DNA of 64,000 nucleotides from Brevibacterium mcbrellneri ATCC 49030 (GTDB taxonomy: Bacteria > Actinomycetota > Actinomycetes > Actinomycetales > Brevibacteriaceae): the NCBI RefSeq assembly GCF_000178455.1, contig NZ_ADNU01000048.1:21493-85492 (forward strand), read 5' to 3'. A model generated the notes under the pieces. It saw only the letters and a list, made by a program, of their open reading frames with translations, was not told the origin of the DNA and did not search any database. Numbering within the stretch: the stretch's first letter is position 1; the number at the start of each line of letters is the position of its first letter. Shown piece after piece: positions 9,081-17,708 of the stretch. The translations under genes were made by a program, and so were the position numbers.

Positions 9081-9713
9081 ATGGCTGAGCTGGGACCATC
9101 TGACACCTCGGGAAACATCAACGCCGCCAACGTGGCCGGGAAGGCGCGGGTGATGCTTGCGGTCGTGGCTGCGATCAACTTTGTGGGGTTCGTGGGCGAG
9201 AGTGTCGTGGCGTTGGTGATTGGGTCGGCGTCGTTGTTTGCGGACGCGGCCGATTTCCTCGAGGACACGATGATCAACCTGCTGGTGTTGACCGCGGTGG
9301 GGTGGTCTTTGAGCGCGCGGCGGAAGGCCAGTTACGTGTTGGCTGGACTGATTCTGTTGCCTGCGGTGGCGGCGTTTGTGATGGTCGGGTTGAAGCTGGT
9401 GACGGGGGAGCCGCCGGAGCCGATGACGCTGTCGGTGACCGCGGTGGGCGCGCTGGTGATCAACGTGGTGAGCGCGGTGTTGCTGTTCCGGGTGCGGACC
9501 GGTGGTGGCGCGCTCATGACGGGCGCGTGGCTGGCCGCGCGCAATGACGCGCTGGCGAACGTGATGATCATTGCCGCTGGCGTGGTGACGGTGTTCTGGG
9601 CCAGTGTGTGGCCCGACGTTGTTGTGGGGCTGGTCATTGGCGTGATCATCCTGTACGCGGCCAAAGAAGTTTTCGAACAAGCCCGCGCCGAGGTGCCCGA
9701 ACTGGAAGGGTGA
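9081..9713 (+). CDS. CDF-like cation transporter (divergent)
   Basis: The 210 aa membrane protein has about six hydrophobic helices and a short tail, without the usual cytoplasmic C-terminal domain of CDF exporters. The helix-2 region SASLFADAADFLEDT resembles the CDF metal site, with Asp residues in a D-x3-D-like spacing. In the helix-5 region AARNDALANV, Asn replaces the usual His of HxxxD. It is therefore a CDF-superfamily member whose metal specificity is uncertain. I chose the ATG at 9081 because GAAGG lies 4-5 bases upstream, not the ATG at 9066. The gene is isolated between the rpsD terminator and the HNH gene. Confidence 0.7.
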   Translation: MAELGPSDTSGNINAANVAGKARVMLAVVAAINFVGFVGESVVALVIGSASLFADAADFLEDTMINLLVLTAVGWSLSARRKASYVLAGLILLPAVAAFVMVGLKLVTGEPPEPMTLSVTAVGALVINVVSAVLLFRVRTGGGALMTGAWLAARNDALANVMIIAAGVVTVFWASVWPDVVVGLVIGVIILYAAKEVFEQARAEVPELEG

Positions 9714-9787
9714 GGGGCCCGTAAACCTATGATGTGTGGGCTGCAGTGTTGCGGCGATGGCGTCGCATAGGGGAGTCGAAAATAAAT

Positions 9788-9838
9788 CGAAATAATTTCG
9801 TTTGACCTCTTGTGCATGCGTTCGATTCATAATAGAAT
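9788..9838 (+). promoter_or_regulatory. Promoter region with CGAAAT-A-ATTTCG palindrome
   Basis: The ~150 bp before the HNH gene is clearly richer in A/T than its surroundings. It holds a perfect 13 bp palindrome (9788-9800), TTGACC at 9802-9807 and CATAAT/TAGAAT at 9828-9838. The spacing to CATAAT (20 bp) is long for a vegetative promoter. The palindrome touches the -35 element, so it could be an operator. Confidence 0.35.
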
Positions 9839-9861
9839 AGAGGCATTGGGAGGTGAGGACA

Positions 9862-11604
9862 ATGTACGAACGCGGTATTGAAGAACGTAGTTGCCGAGAG
9901 ATTGATGTATTGACAAAGGCTCGGCGTTCAGCTGATGCAGGTCTTGTCACACTGGCGCGCGTAGTCGTTCAATTGTTCGTGAAGATCCTTCCTGTAATGG
10001 CGCCCAAGCAGCTCGAAAAAGTGAGGTTGGAAATGTCTAGGCTTGCCGAACTTGCGGGAAGTTCGGGCGTTCCTACGCGATACGTACGCATTGATGGCGT
10101 GGGGTATGTGCTTGTCGAAGATATTGTGCGCCTGCAGTACGAACTTTCCGTTGAAGATGCCGGGATTTTTGCCACTGCGCTTGATTGCACTAGCCGTCAG
10201 GTGCCATCGCGTATTCGACCCATCGTGACCATGGCACTCCTGATGCCAGGACTGTGGAGCTATGTTCAGAACGGCCAGCTGTCGTATGAGCGAGTGCGAG
10301 CCACCGCTGCGCAAGTGGCAATGGCTGGTATCGACATTATTGAGTTCGACCGTTTGATGATGGATCGGCGGTTGGATGTCTCGCCAAAAGTTTTCAGGAA
10401 GTACGTCAATGAAATCATCGCGATGCTCTCCACGCCTCAAGAAACCAATGAACATGTGAGGGAAAACCGCCGGGTCGTGTGTACCCACAATCCAGGTGGC
10501 GAATCGGTGCTGAGCTTGATCGGCCCCAGCATCGAAATCGAAGCAATGCACAAACGCCTCGAAGGTGGAGCCCGTGCCATTATTCATGGGGCCATCGGCA
10601 GCTTCTCGGCCCACATTGGAAGCAAAGACTTCACGCCTACGACAGAAGTCCCCGTGCGTAGCATGGGAGAAGTGGAAATAAACGAAGAGCGGTTGCTTCA
10701 CCAGGTGATGTACGACATGCTCACCGGGGCTCGGCCCGCAACGCAGGTTACGGCCCGAATCACGCGCACCGGCATGACGAAAGCCACCGGCCTGACCGAA
10801 GGTTGCGATGTTCCGGCGCCACAGTACGGTGAAGAAGCAATACAGATGTGGCTCGACCAAGACGAAGCTTGCGGTGCTACGCAAGTGAAAGAAGTCAAAC
10901 TTACCATCTCGATTCCAACTAACGAAGAGTGGTTGAAGTCCCAAGCGGGAATCAACGTGATGGTTCCGGTAGTACGACTCATGCCAAACGAAGACAGGCC
11001 ACGATCAAGAGGCGAACGCAGGACCCAGGTGAGAGACGGAGATGGCCCACAGGAAATAGATGCGGGCGGACTTCAAGAGCGCGAGGGTCCTGCGAAAAGC
11101 AGAAGCGCGACAGGCCCGCCGGTGCCGGTGATGGTGAACAACACATTCGCATTGGATGCCTACACCACAGACAAACTGTTAAGAGAAGCGTCGTCGATAT
11201 ACAGGTACTTCACCGACCCCTCCACGGGAGAAGTGTGTGAAATTATGCCCACCAGGTACAGGGTAACCAAGCAGCTGGCTCGGACACTCGAAGTCAGATG
11301 GGTGTACTGTTCCGTGCCGTGGTGTAACCGACTCGCCCGGACGTGCGACAAAGACCATATCGAACCGTTCAACCATGCGAGCCCCAAAAACGGTGGACAG
11401 ACGGTGCTTGAAAACCTGCACCCTATGTGTCGCAAGCATCATCAGGCCAAAACAGAAGGTCGACTTACCGCCAAGCGCACAAGCGACGGGGGAGTGGAAT
11501 GGGAGTTCCCACGGATCGGCACCGTGTTGTCCTACCCGCCTGCATCACCACTACACCAAGCGCACTACAAACAACTAGAAGCGTTCGCCAGTTCGCTTGA
11601 GTAG
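9862..11604 (+). CDS. HNH endonuclease-domain protein of the 13E12/DUF222 family
   Basis: The 580 aa protein has the long helical N-terminal DUF222-type region of actinobacterial 13E12-repeat proteins (about 50-330), a charged low-complexity linker (about 375-415), and a C-terminal HNH domain. The HNH module is seen as VYCSVPWCNRLARTCDKDHI, then ENLHPMCRKHHQAK, with two Cys pairs for zinc and the catalytic DH. These genes are multicopy and mobile-looking in many Actinobacteria, and their role is unknown. I chose the ATG at 9862 after AGGTGAGG; a GTG at 9853 is the alternative. The gene uses AT-ending codons more than its neighbours, which suggests recent transfer. Confidence 0.85.
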   Translation: MYERGIEERSCREIDVLTKARRSADAGLVTLARVVVQLFVKILPVMAPKQLEKVRLEMSRLAELAGSSGVPTRYVRIDGVGYVLVEDIVRLQYELSVEDAGIFATALDCTSRQVPSRIRPIVTMALLMPGLWSYVQNGQLSYERVRATAAQVAMAGIDIIEFDRLMMDRRLDVSPKVFRKYVNEIIAMLSTPQETNEHVRENRRVVCTHNPGGESVLSLIGPSIEIEAMHKRLEGGARAIIHGAIGSFSAHIGSKDFTPTTEVPVRSMGEVEINEERLLHQVMYDMLTGARPATQVTARITRTGMTKATGLTEGCDVPAPQYGEEAIQMWLDQDEACGATQVKEVKLTISIPTNEEWLKSQAGINVMVPVVRLMPNEDRPRSRGERRTQVRDGDGPQEIDAGGLQEREGPAKSRSATGPPVPVMVNNTFALDAYTTDKLLREASSIYRYFTDPSTGEVCEIMPTRYRVTKQLARTLEVRWVYCSVPWCNRLARTCDKDHIEPFNHASPKNGGQTVLENLHPMCRKHHQAKTEGRLTAKRTSDGGVEWEFPRIGTVLSYPPASPLHQAHYKQLEAFASSLE

Positions 11605-11657
11605 CGGTGGATGCCCAACCAAGCCAGCCGCCAAGCCAACCAACTTTTTTGCGAGGT

Positions 11658-13016
11658 CTACGCATACCCGCCAGCCATCACAAGGTCGGAAACGAAACTC
11701 TCAAGCTGTGCTTCACTGAGCTCATGCACGGTCACGCGAATATGGTGACTGGCAGGCCCACCCTCGGTAAGCCCAAACTCATCGCCAGGACGCACGGTCC
11801 AGCCGTGACGAGCCAAACGGGAGGCCACCTCGGCCGCGGGAGCCCCCACCGGCACCCACACGCTGATACCGTCACCAGCCAAAGCCTCAACGCCATGCCC
11901 AGCAAGCGCCCGCACAAACGCCTCGTTGTTATCCGCATACACGCCGGCGGCGCGCTCAATGAGAGCCCGCGCGTTGGCATCGGTAAGCTGCGCCAACGCG
12001 ATCCGCTGCAACAAGTGACTCACCCACGTGGTGCCCGGGCTCAACCGCAACGCCAACCGAGACGCCGTCTCCCGGTCAGAGGCAACCAGGGCAACACAAA
12101 TATCGGGCCCAATGAACTTTGAGAGCGACCGCACCAGTGCCCACCGCTGATGCTCAGGCCCCACAATCGACTCAAACGGCACCCGCGACAACAACGAGTA
12201 ATAGTCATCCTCGATCACCAGCACATACGGGTAGTCGGCCAAAACCTCACGCAACTGCTGGGCTCGCTCGGCATCAATCGACGCGCCCGTGGGATTCTGC
12301 GCCCGAGGCGTACACACCACCGCGCGCACCCCCGCCTCAAGTGCGGCCCGCAAGCCGTCAGGCGTCATGCCACGCTCGTCAACCGCAATCGGCACCGTGC
12401 GATACCCGCCCAACCGCACCGTCTGCTGACTCGCCAAAAAGCACGGATCCTCCAAGCCCACCGCGTCATCGCGCATGAGTGACTGCGCCAACAACCGCTC
12501 AATCGCATCCACTGCGCCAGACGTCACCGACAGTTCAAACGCCCCCGGCACATACGGGGCAAACCACTCCCGCGCCCACTGGGCGAGCCCCGCATCTACC
12601 ACCGGCTCGCCGTACAACACCGTGTGTCCCGCGGCCGCGGTGAGGGCCGGGCGCACATCGGGAATCAGCGCTGGAAGCGGGTTGCCGCTGGCAAGGTCCA
12701 CCACCTCGGCCGAGGTGTCATCCGCCCCATCTGTCGCGTACCCGTCCTGGGGGCCAGGGGAGAGGTCGGCAACTCGGGTGCCTGCGCGCCCCTGCCCAAC
12801 CACCAGGCCCGAGGTCGCCAACAGTCGGTACGCAGCCACGGTGGTGTTGCGGTTGACGCCTAAATCTCGGGCGAGGGTGCGCACGGGTGGCAACAGGTCG
12901 CCGGGGCGCAGGTGTCCGCGGTCGATGAGGGTGCGGACCGAGTCGGCGATGTCGCTCGCAGATTGCCCAGTTATTTCCATGTGGTGAGTCACATGCTCCA
13001 GTCTAGGCTGTGACAT
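11658..13016 (-). CDS. pdxR: MocR/PdxR-type GntR regulator with aminotransferase domain
   Basis: The ~452 aa protein has an N-terminal GntR winged helix ([41 protein letters not shown]) and a class I aminotransferase-like C-terminal domain, with the PLP-lysine segment SLSKFIGPD. PdxR proteins of this fusion type bind PLP and activate pdxS-pdxT; the gene is divergent from pdxS here, which supports the name. The start is uncertain. The ATG at 13016 lies inside the proposed operator and lacks a ribosome binding site; a GTG at 12992 follows GGAG at 3 bases, and an ATG at 12980 is also in frame. The 3' end lies 53 bp from the convergent HNH gene. Confidence 0.85.
   Translation of the reverse strand: MSQPRLEHVTHHMEITGQSASDIADSVRTLIDRGHLRPGDLLPPVRTLARDLGVNRNTTVAAYRLLATSGLVVGQGRAGTRVADLSPGPQDGYATDGADDTSAEVVDLASGNPLPALIPDVRPALTAAAGHTVLYGEPVVDAGLAQWAREWFAPYVPGAFELSVTSGAVDAIERLLAQSLMRDDAVGLEDPCFLASQQTVRLGGYRTVPIAVDERGMTPDGLRAALEAGVRAVVCTPRAQNPTGASIDAERAQQLREVLADYPYVLVIEDDYYSLLSRVPFESIVGPEHQRWALVRSLSKFIGPDICVALVASDRETASRLALRLSPGTTWVSHLLQRIALAQLTDANARALIERAAGVYADNNEAFVRALAGHGVEALAGDGISVWVPVGAPAAEVASRLARHGWTVRPGDEFGLTEGGPASHHIRVTVHELSEAQLESFVSDLVMAGGYA
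12702..12717. repeat. Two abutting copies of the CCGAGGTG octamer
   Basis: CACCTCGG and CCGAGGTG stand back to back as a perfect 16 bp palindrome inside pdxR. It is the only head-to-head pair among about 37 copies of this octamer in the window (see findings). Confidence 0.6.
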
Positions 13017-13038
13017 GGTACATTCGTTTGGCCTAGAC
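13001..13038. promoter_or_regulatory. Inverted repeat GTCTAGGC-N22-GCCTAGAC, likely PdxR operator
   Basis: Perfect 8 bp arms at 13001-13008 and 13031-13038 lie between pdxR and pdxS. Read outward, the right arm gives TGGTCTAGG, and its core GGTCTA resembles the PdxR site I recall from Corynebacterium glutamicum. Position and symmetry suit binding by a MocR dimer that activates pdxS and represses its own gene. Inferred, not shown. Confidence 0.5.
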
Positions 13039-13086
13039 CAAAAGCAAAAGCGCTGGGACAGGCCAGCAAAGACAAAGGAGACCAAC

Positions 13087-13986
13087 ATGACAAACACGGG
13101 TGAAAACCACCACGGCACCGGCCGCGTGAAGCGCGGACTCGCCGACATGCTCAAGGGTGGCGTCATCATGGACGTAGTGACCCCGGACCAGGCGAAAATC
13201 GCAGAGGACGCCGGAGCGGTCGCGGTCATGGCCCTGGAACGTGTGCCGGCCGACATCCGCGCCCAGGGTGGCGTTGCCCGCATGAGCGACCCGGACCTCA
13301 TCGACGGCATCATCAACGCGGTATCGATCCCGGTGATGGCCAAGGCGCGCATCGGCCACTTTGTGGAAGCGCAGGTACTTCAAGAGCTGGGCGTGGACTA
13401 CATCGACGAGTCCGAGGTCCTCTCACCTGCCGACTACGTCAACCACATCGACAAGCAAAAGTTCGACGTGCCGTTCGTGTGCGGCGCCACCAACCTGGGT
13501 GAGGCACTCCGCCGCATTACGGAAGGTGCCGCCATGATCCGTTCCAAGGGTGAAGCCGGAACCGGTGACGTCTCGGAAGCCACCAAGCACATTCGCACCA
13601 TCACCGCTGAAATCAACCGTCTGCGCGCTCTGACACCAGACGAACTCTATGTCGCCGCAAAGGAACTCCAGGCCCCATACGACCTGGTGGCCGAGGTCGC
13701 CAGCACAGGCCAGCTCCCCGTTGTCCTCTTCACCGCCGGAGGAGTCGCCACCCCTGCCGACGCCGCCATGATGATGCAGTTGGGCGCCGACGGCGTGTTC
13801 GTGGGCTCGGGTATCTTCAAGTCAGGTGACCCGGCCAAACGCGCACAGGCGATCGTTAAGGCTACCGCGTTCTACGACGACCCGGCCGTCATCGCGGACG
13901 TGTCCCGTGGCCTGGGTGAAGCCATGGTGGGCATCAACGTCGCGGACCTCCCAGCACCGCACCGCCTCGCAGAGCGTGGCTGGTGA
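13087..13986 (+). CDS. pdxS: Pyridoxal 5'-phosphate synthase subunit PdxS
   Basis: The 299 aa PdxS/Pdx1 subunit makes PLP from ribose 5-phosphate, glyceraldehyde 3-phosphate and ammonia. It carries the family signature [18 protein letters not shown] and [14 protein letters not shown], the early catalytic Lys in VMAKARIGH, and MDVV near the N-terminus. It appears complete. The ATG at 13087 follows AAGGAG; in-frame codons upstream lie within the promoter. It overlaps the pdxT remnant by 4 bp, the usual coupling to the glutaminase that feeds it ammonia. Since that partner is broken here, PdxS would have to use free ammonia. Confidence 0.96.
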   Translation: MTNTGENHHGTGRVKRGLADMLKGGVIMDVVTPDQAKIAEDAGAVAVMALERVPADIRAQGGVARMSDPDLIDGIINAVSIPVMAKARIGHFVEAQVLQELGVDYIDESEVLSPADYVNHIDKQKFDVPFVCGATNLGEALRRITEGAAMIRSKGEAGTGDVSEATKHIRTITAEINRLRALTPDELYVAAKELQAPYDLVAEVASTGQLPVVLFTAGGVATPADAAMMMQLGADGVFVGSGIFKSGDPAKRAQAIVKATAFYDDPAVIADVSRGLGEAMVGINVADLPAPHRLAERGW

Positions 13987-14485
13987 ACGCGCCCGTTCGC
14001 GTAGGTATCCTGGCGCTCCAGGGTGGCGTGCGAGAACATGCACACACACTTGAAACCCTGGGCGCTCAGGTCACCTTAGTGCGCCGGCCACACGAACTGT
14101 CACAGGTCGAAGCGCTGGTGCTTCCGGGTGGTGAATCAAGCATGATCGACAAACTGTCGCGTGCATTCGACCTTCAGAAACCCATCCAAGCAGCGATCGC
14201 GGCCGGCCTCCCCGTCTACGGCACGTGCGCGGTCCTGATCCTGCTTGCGGACCGGATCTGCACGCCCCTGACCTGGGGGAGGAGCCGGTACGCGCCGTGT
14301 TCATCCGTGCGCCCATTGTCGCCGAGGTGGGCCCCGCCGCCCGCTCTCTTGCCACCCTCCCGGGAGGCGAGGTAGTCGCAGTCGAACAAGGCAACCTTCT
14401 GGGGACGTCTTTCCACCCCGAGCTCACCGGCGAGACGCGCTTCCACGCGCGACTCATGGACAAGGCACGCGCGCGACGCGGCTAG
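13983..14485 (+). pseudogene. pdxT: PdxT glutaminase, broken by internal deletion and frameshift
   Basis: The first frame (13983 to about 14255) encodes a normal PdxT N-terminus: VRVGILALQGGVREH, LVLPGGESSMIDKL and the nucleophile region VYGTCA. The remainder lies in another frame (about 14250-14485): DLHAPDLGEEPVRAVFIRAP and the catalytic His segment SFHPELTGETRFH. Compared with the ~196 aa family, roughly 30 residues between LADRI and DLHAPDL are missing, including the conserved NxFGRQxxSF segment, and the join is out of frame. The Gly after GTCA is also changed to Val. The gap is too large for a simple read error. Both halves otherwise look undecayed, so the loss seems recent. Confidence 0.8.
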
Positions 14486-15693
14486 CTCAACATACTCAGT
14501 ATCTGCCCGGTAGCCAGCCCGAAGAACGTACCCGCAAACGCGCCAATGAGCGCATACAGCACACCCACGGGTACCAGCTGCTGGCTGTACGCGCTGGCTA
14601 CCACGGGCGCTGATGCCACACCACCAATGTTGGCGATAGAGGCGACGGCCAGGCTGAACAGTTCGGTGCGGGTGAGCTTCGCGTAAACCACCATGAGCAG
14701 CAGGTGGAAGGTGACCACCACGAACCCGGCCAGCAGGTACAGCGGCGCTTCGACCAGCGAACTGAAGTCCGACCCGGCCGCAATAATCCCGATGATGATG
14801 TACAGCATGATGTGGGACACCTCGGACGCGCCGGGCATCTTGCCAAACCGCGTGGACCCGATGATCAGCCCTAATACACTCACGATCAGAATGGTCCAGG
14901 TGGTGGAGGTGACGACCACGCCAATCTCGGGCAACTGATTACCCACCCACGTGGCCGCCGCTGAGGCGAACAGCCCCAACGCGATGACTCGGAACAGCGC
15001 CACAAGGTCCAGGGTTTCACCGCCGCCATTGGAATCGCCGCCGTTGGACATGCCGCCTTCCGCCGCCGAGGTGTCACCCGGGTTCGTGACCGCCGCAGCT
15101 TGGGTTTCGAGGTAGGAGGTGTCGGCCTTAACCCAGGCGTTGAAGCGCTGGGCGATTCCCGTTCCGGAAAACATCAGCAGCAACCACAGCGAGTACACGA
15201 TGGTGTCCACGATCAGCACGTGCCCAAACAGTGACTCAGGCGCCTGAAGGATTTCCTGGACGGCCACCATATTCGCCGAACCACCGGTCCACGAACCTGC
15301 CAGCGCCGCGAAACCCTTCCACGCCTCGGGATCCAAAACACCTTTAAACAGGAGGAACGCAACCACAAACCCAGCGAAAATCGACACGACCGCCGCCACG
15401 TACGTGAGCATAAGCTTGGGGCCCAGTTTGATGATCTGACGCACGTCGCACTGGAACAGCAACAACATGATCATGGCCGGCAGTAACGCGTCCTTGACTC
15501 CAGACCCCACGGCATCGATCGAATCGGACTGCGCGAACACGCCCAGCGTGTTCAACGTGGCCGCGATCAGGTACAGGAACACAAACCCGGGTACGTACTT
15601 GAACACCGCGAACCCCCGACGTTTCTCCAAGTACACCAGGATCGCTGAGATACCTATCAGGGTGGCCAGGAAGAAGAAACCGTCGGAGATCAT
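14482..15693 (-). CDS. DUF819-family integral membrane protein
   Basis: The 403 aa protein has about ten hydrophobic helices. It shows the DUF819 (YjcL-like) features GLGPKL-like KLGPKLMLTYVAAVV, LAGSWTGGSANMVAVQEIL near 130-150, and a Ser/Gly/Asn-rich hydrophilic loop near 215-235. The GSWTGGSANMVA segment is the most conserved part of the family; its substrate is unknown. The ATG follows AGGAG. The 3' end overlaps the convergent pdxT remnant by 4 bp. Confidence 0.8.
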   Translation of the reverse strand: MISDGFFFLATLIGISAILVYLEKRRGFAVFKYVPGFVFLYLIAATLNTLGVFAQSDSIDAVGSGVKDALLPAMIMLLLFQCDVRQIIKLGPKLMLTYVAAVVSIFAGFVVAFLLFKGVLDPEAWKGFAALAGSWTGGSANMVAVQEILQAPESLFGHVLIVDTIVYSLWLLLMFSGTGIAQRFNAWVKADTSYLETQAAAVTNPGDTSAAEGGMSNGGDSNGGGETLDLVALFRVIALGLFASAAATWVGNQLPEIGVVVTSTTWTILIVSVLGLIIGSTRFGKMPGASEVSHIMLYIIIGIIAAGSDFSSLVEAPLYLLAGFVVVTFHLLLMVVYAKLTRTELFSLAVASIANIGGVASAPVVASAYSQQLVPVGVLYALIGAFAGTFFGLATGQILSMLS

Positions 15694-15825
15694 CGCGCTC
15701 CTATGCTGTCGATACGGGTACGTTCATGGGTCCACGAGCACCGACACCAGCGAGCGTCAGGTGACGCGTATCACAACCGTACAACATGTGTGGCAGCGCA
15801 CCGGTGATTTCTGGCCCCCAAGCGC

Positions 15826-16467
15826 TTAAGCCTTCTTCCTCTCCACCAGCTTGCGTTGTTCCAGACGCAGGGTGACATCGGCGGCGCGCGCAAGCTGCCG
15901 CGAGTGAGTCACTACGATCACGCACTTGTTCTGCTCGTGGGCGGCGTCGCGCAGGATCTCGATGACACCCTGGGCGGTGTCCTCGTCCAGGTTTCCGGTG
16001 GGCTCATCAGCCAGGATCACGGGTGCTGAGGACACCAACGCGCGCCCAATCGCCACGCGCTGTTGCTGCCCACCGGACAGGGCCAACACGTTGCGCTTGG
16101 CCGCGGCCTCGTCGATCCCCAACCGTGTGAGATCTTCAACACTGGCCTTGGGGTTGACCAGGCGCAGGTTCTCCAACGGCGTGAGGTAGTCGATCAGGTT
16201 GTAGTTCTGGAATACCAACGCAATCTGGTCCCTGCGGTGGCGCGTGTACCCGGTGGTGGCAATGTCGTCGCCGTCAAACAGAACCGCGCCTTGAGTGGGC
16301 GCGTCGAGGCCTGCAAGCAGGCTCAACATGGTGGTCTTACCCGCCCCTGAGGAGCCCACGATCGCGTAGAACGTGCCCACCTCGAAGTCGTAACTGACGT
16401 TGCTCAGCACCCGCTTGGCGGCACTCGCGTAGGTGAAGTTGACGTGGTCGAGTTGCATGATGGTCAT
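15826..16467 (-). CDS. ABC transporter ATP-binding protein (LolD/MacB type)
   Basis: This 213 aa nucleotide-binding protein has Walker A GSSGAGKTT (near 38-46), Q-loop VFQNYNLIDYLTPLENL, signature LSGGQQQRVAIGRAL and Walker B VILADEPTGNLDEDT. The signature and the short length place it in the LolD/MacB/FtsE group that partners with FtsX-like permeases. It is the last gene of a three-gene minus-strand operon, 8 bp after the second permease, and probably forms one exporter or lipoprotein/peptide-release complex with both. Confidence 0.92.
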   Translation of the reverse strand: MTIMQLDHVNFTYASAAKRVLSNVSYDFEVGTFYAIVGSSGAGKTTMLSLLAGLDAPTQGAVLFDGDDIATTGYTRHRRDQIALVFQNYNLIDYLTPLENLRLVNPKASVEDLTRLGIDEAAAKRNVLALSGGQQQRVAIGRALVSSAPVILADEPTGNLDEDTAQGVIEILRDAAHEQNKCVIVVTHSRQLARAADVTLRLEQRKLVERKKA

Positions 16468-16475
16468 GATGTTTC

Positions 16476-17708
16476 CTAACTGAGTTTTGCAAGAATTCGT
16501 TTGGGGCGTTGCGTGATGAGTGGTAGCACGCCCACGGATACGCCTAAGAGCACGATGACGAAGCCCAACGCCAGGGCCGCCACAACGTCCCCGACGTTGG
16601 TGGTCAGCTGCAGGGCAGAAAGCGTCTCCCCGCCAACCTGGGTAAACACCGCCCGCCCGAGGTGGTTCGACAGCACCGTGCCCGCCCCGGCGGCGATGAG
16701 GGTTGCGACGGCGGCAAAGATGCTGGACTCGATCGCGAACTGGGCCAGCACATTGCCCTTACTCTTCCCCAGGGACAGGAGGATGCCGATTTCGTGGATG
16801 CGACCTCGGGCCCAGAACGTGCTCACCAACGTGAGCACACCCGCGCCTGCCACGCACAAGGCGAGCAACAGGATGGTCAGCAGCCGGTCAACCCCGGCGA
16901 TGGCCTGCAGCACGGGCGCGAACTGCGCGGAGTTGTCCTCCAAGGTGAGGTCGGGGGCGGTGCGCTTCGCGGCGTCGAGTGCGCTGGTGAGTTGGTTCGC
17001 GTTGTGTGTGAAGTATCGGCCCGTGGTCAGCGGCGCGCCCAGCTTCTGAGCGGACTCAAGGTCCGTGAAAACCTGGTTCTGCGACGCTCCGGAAGGCAGG
17101 CCGGTGGGGTTTTCGGTCTTTCCATCAAAGATTCCCGCCACGGTGACGGTCACGCTGGAACCGTCGCGGGTGAGCGTGAAGGTGTCGCCGGGCGCGAGGT
17201 GGTTGTGGCTGGCGAACTCCCGGTGGATGAGCGCCTGCGTTGTGCCCGCGCCCACGTGCGAGCCCTCGGTAAGTTGGTACAGCTTGCCTTGGAACGCCGG
17301 GTTGAGTTCGGAGTCGCTGGTACCGGTGACGCTGACGTCGCCTGCGAACTTCGGGTCCAGCTGGACGCCACCGGTGCCAGCCACTGGCGTGGCGTCCTTG
17401 GGGCGCGCCAAGGTGGACGCTTCCAGACTGTGCTTTGCCACCTCGGGCAGGGAAGCCAACCGGTCAGCCAGGGAAGGGTCAATGCCCTTGGGGCTGTCAC
17501 TGGGGGCGCCGTTTTGGCTGGGACTGGTAGCCGTGAAGCCCGCGCCCACGTTGGTGTTGATGGCGTGCTTGACGTGGGCCATGGTGGAACGCACGCCGGA
17601 CTGGGCGACGAGTGCGGTGAACACCACGGTCATGATGAGGATCATGAGGAGGCTGCGGCGCGGTTTGCGGGTGACGCAGCGGATTGCTCGGGACCAAGGA
17701 TGGGTCAT
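16476..17708 (-). CDS. FtsX-like ABC transporter permease
   Basis: The 410 aa protein has the MacB/FtsX layout. An N-terminal membrane helix (LLMILIMTVVFTALVA, near 20-35) is followed by a large extracytoplasmic domain (about 40-275) and three C-terminal helices with the FtsX domain (LLTILLLALCVAGAGVLTLV; IHEIGILLSLGKSKGNVL; LALGFVIVLLGVSVGVLPL). IHEIGILLSLGKSK is the typical coupling segment. It overlaps the upstream permease gene by 4 bp. The extracytoplasmic domain carries no recognised substrate signature. Confidence 0.88.
   Translation of the reverse strand: MTHPWSRAIRCVTRKPRRSLLMILIMTVVFTALVAQSGVRSTMAHVKHAINTNVGAGFTATSPSQNGAPSDSPKGIDPSLADRLASLPEVAKHSLEASTLARPKDATPVAGTGGVQLDPKFAGDVSVTGTSDSELNPAFQGKLYQLTEGSHVGAGTTQALIHREFASHNHLAPGDTFTLTRDGSSVTVTVAGIFDGKTENPTGLPSGASQNQVFTDLESAQKLGAPLTTGRYFTHNANQLTSALDAAKRTAPDLTLEDNSAQFAPVLQAIAGVDRLLTILLLALCVAGAGVLTLVSTFWARGRIHEIGILLSLGKSKGNVLAQFAIESSIFAAVATLIAAGAGTVLSNHLGRAVFTQVGGETLSALQLTTNVGDVVAALALGFVIVLLGVSVGVLPLITQRPKRILAKLS

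Noticed and set aside
9788..9830. LexA (SOS) box before the HNH gene
   Set aside because: The palindrome has CGAAA and TTTCG arms with 3 bp between; the actinobacterial SOS box needs CGAAC-N4-GTTCG.
11605..11657. Hairpin terminator between the HNH gene and pdxR
   Set aside because: The CCAAGCCA units are direct repeats, not complementary arms, although a T-run follows them.
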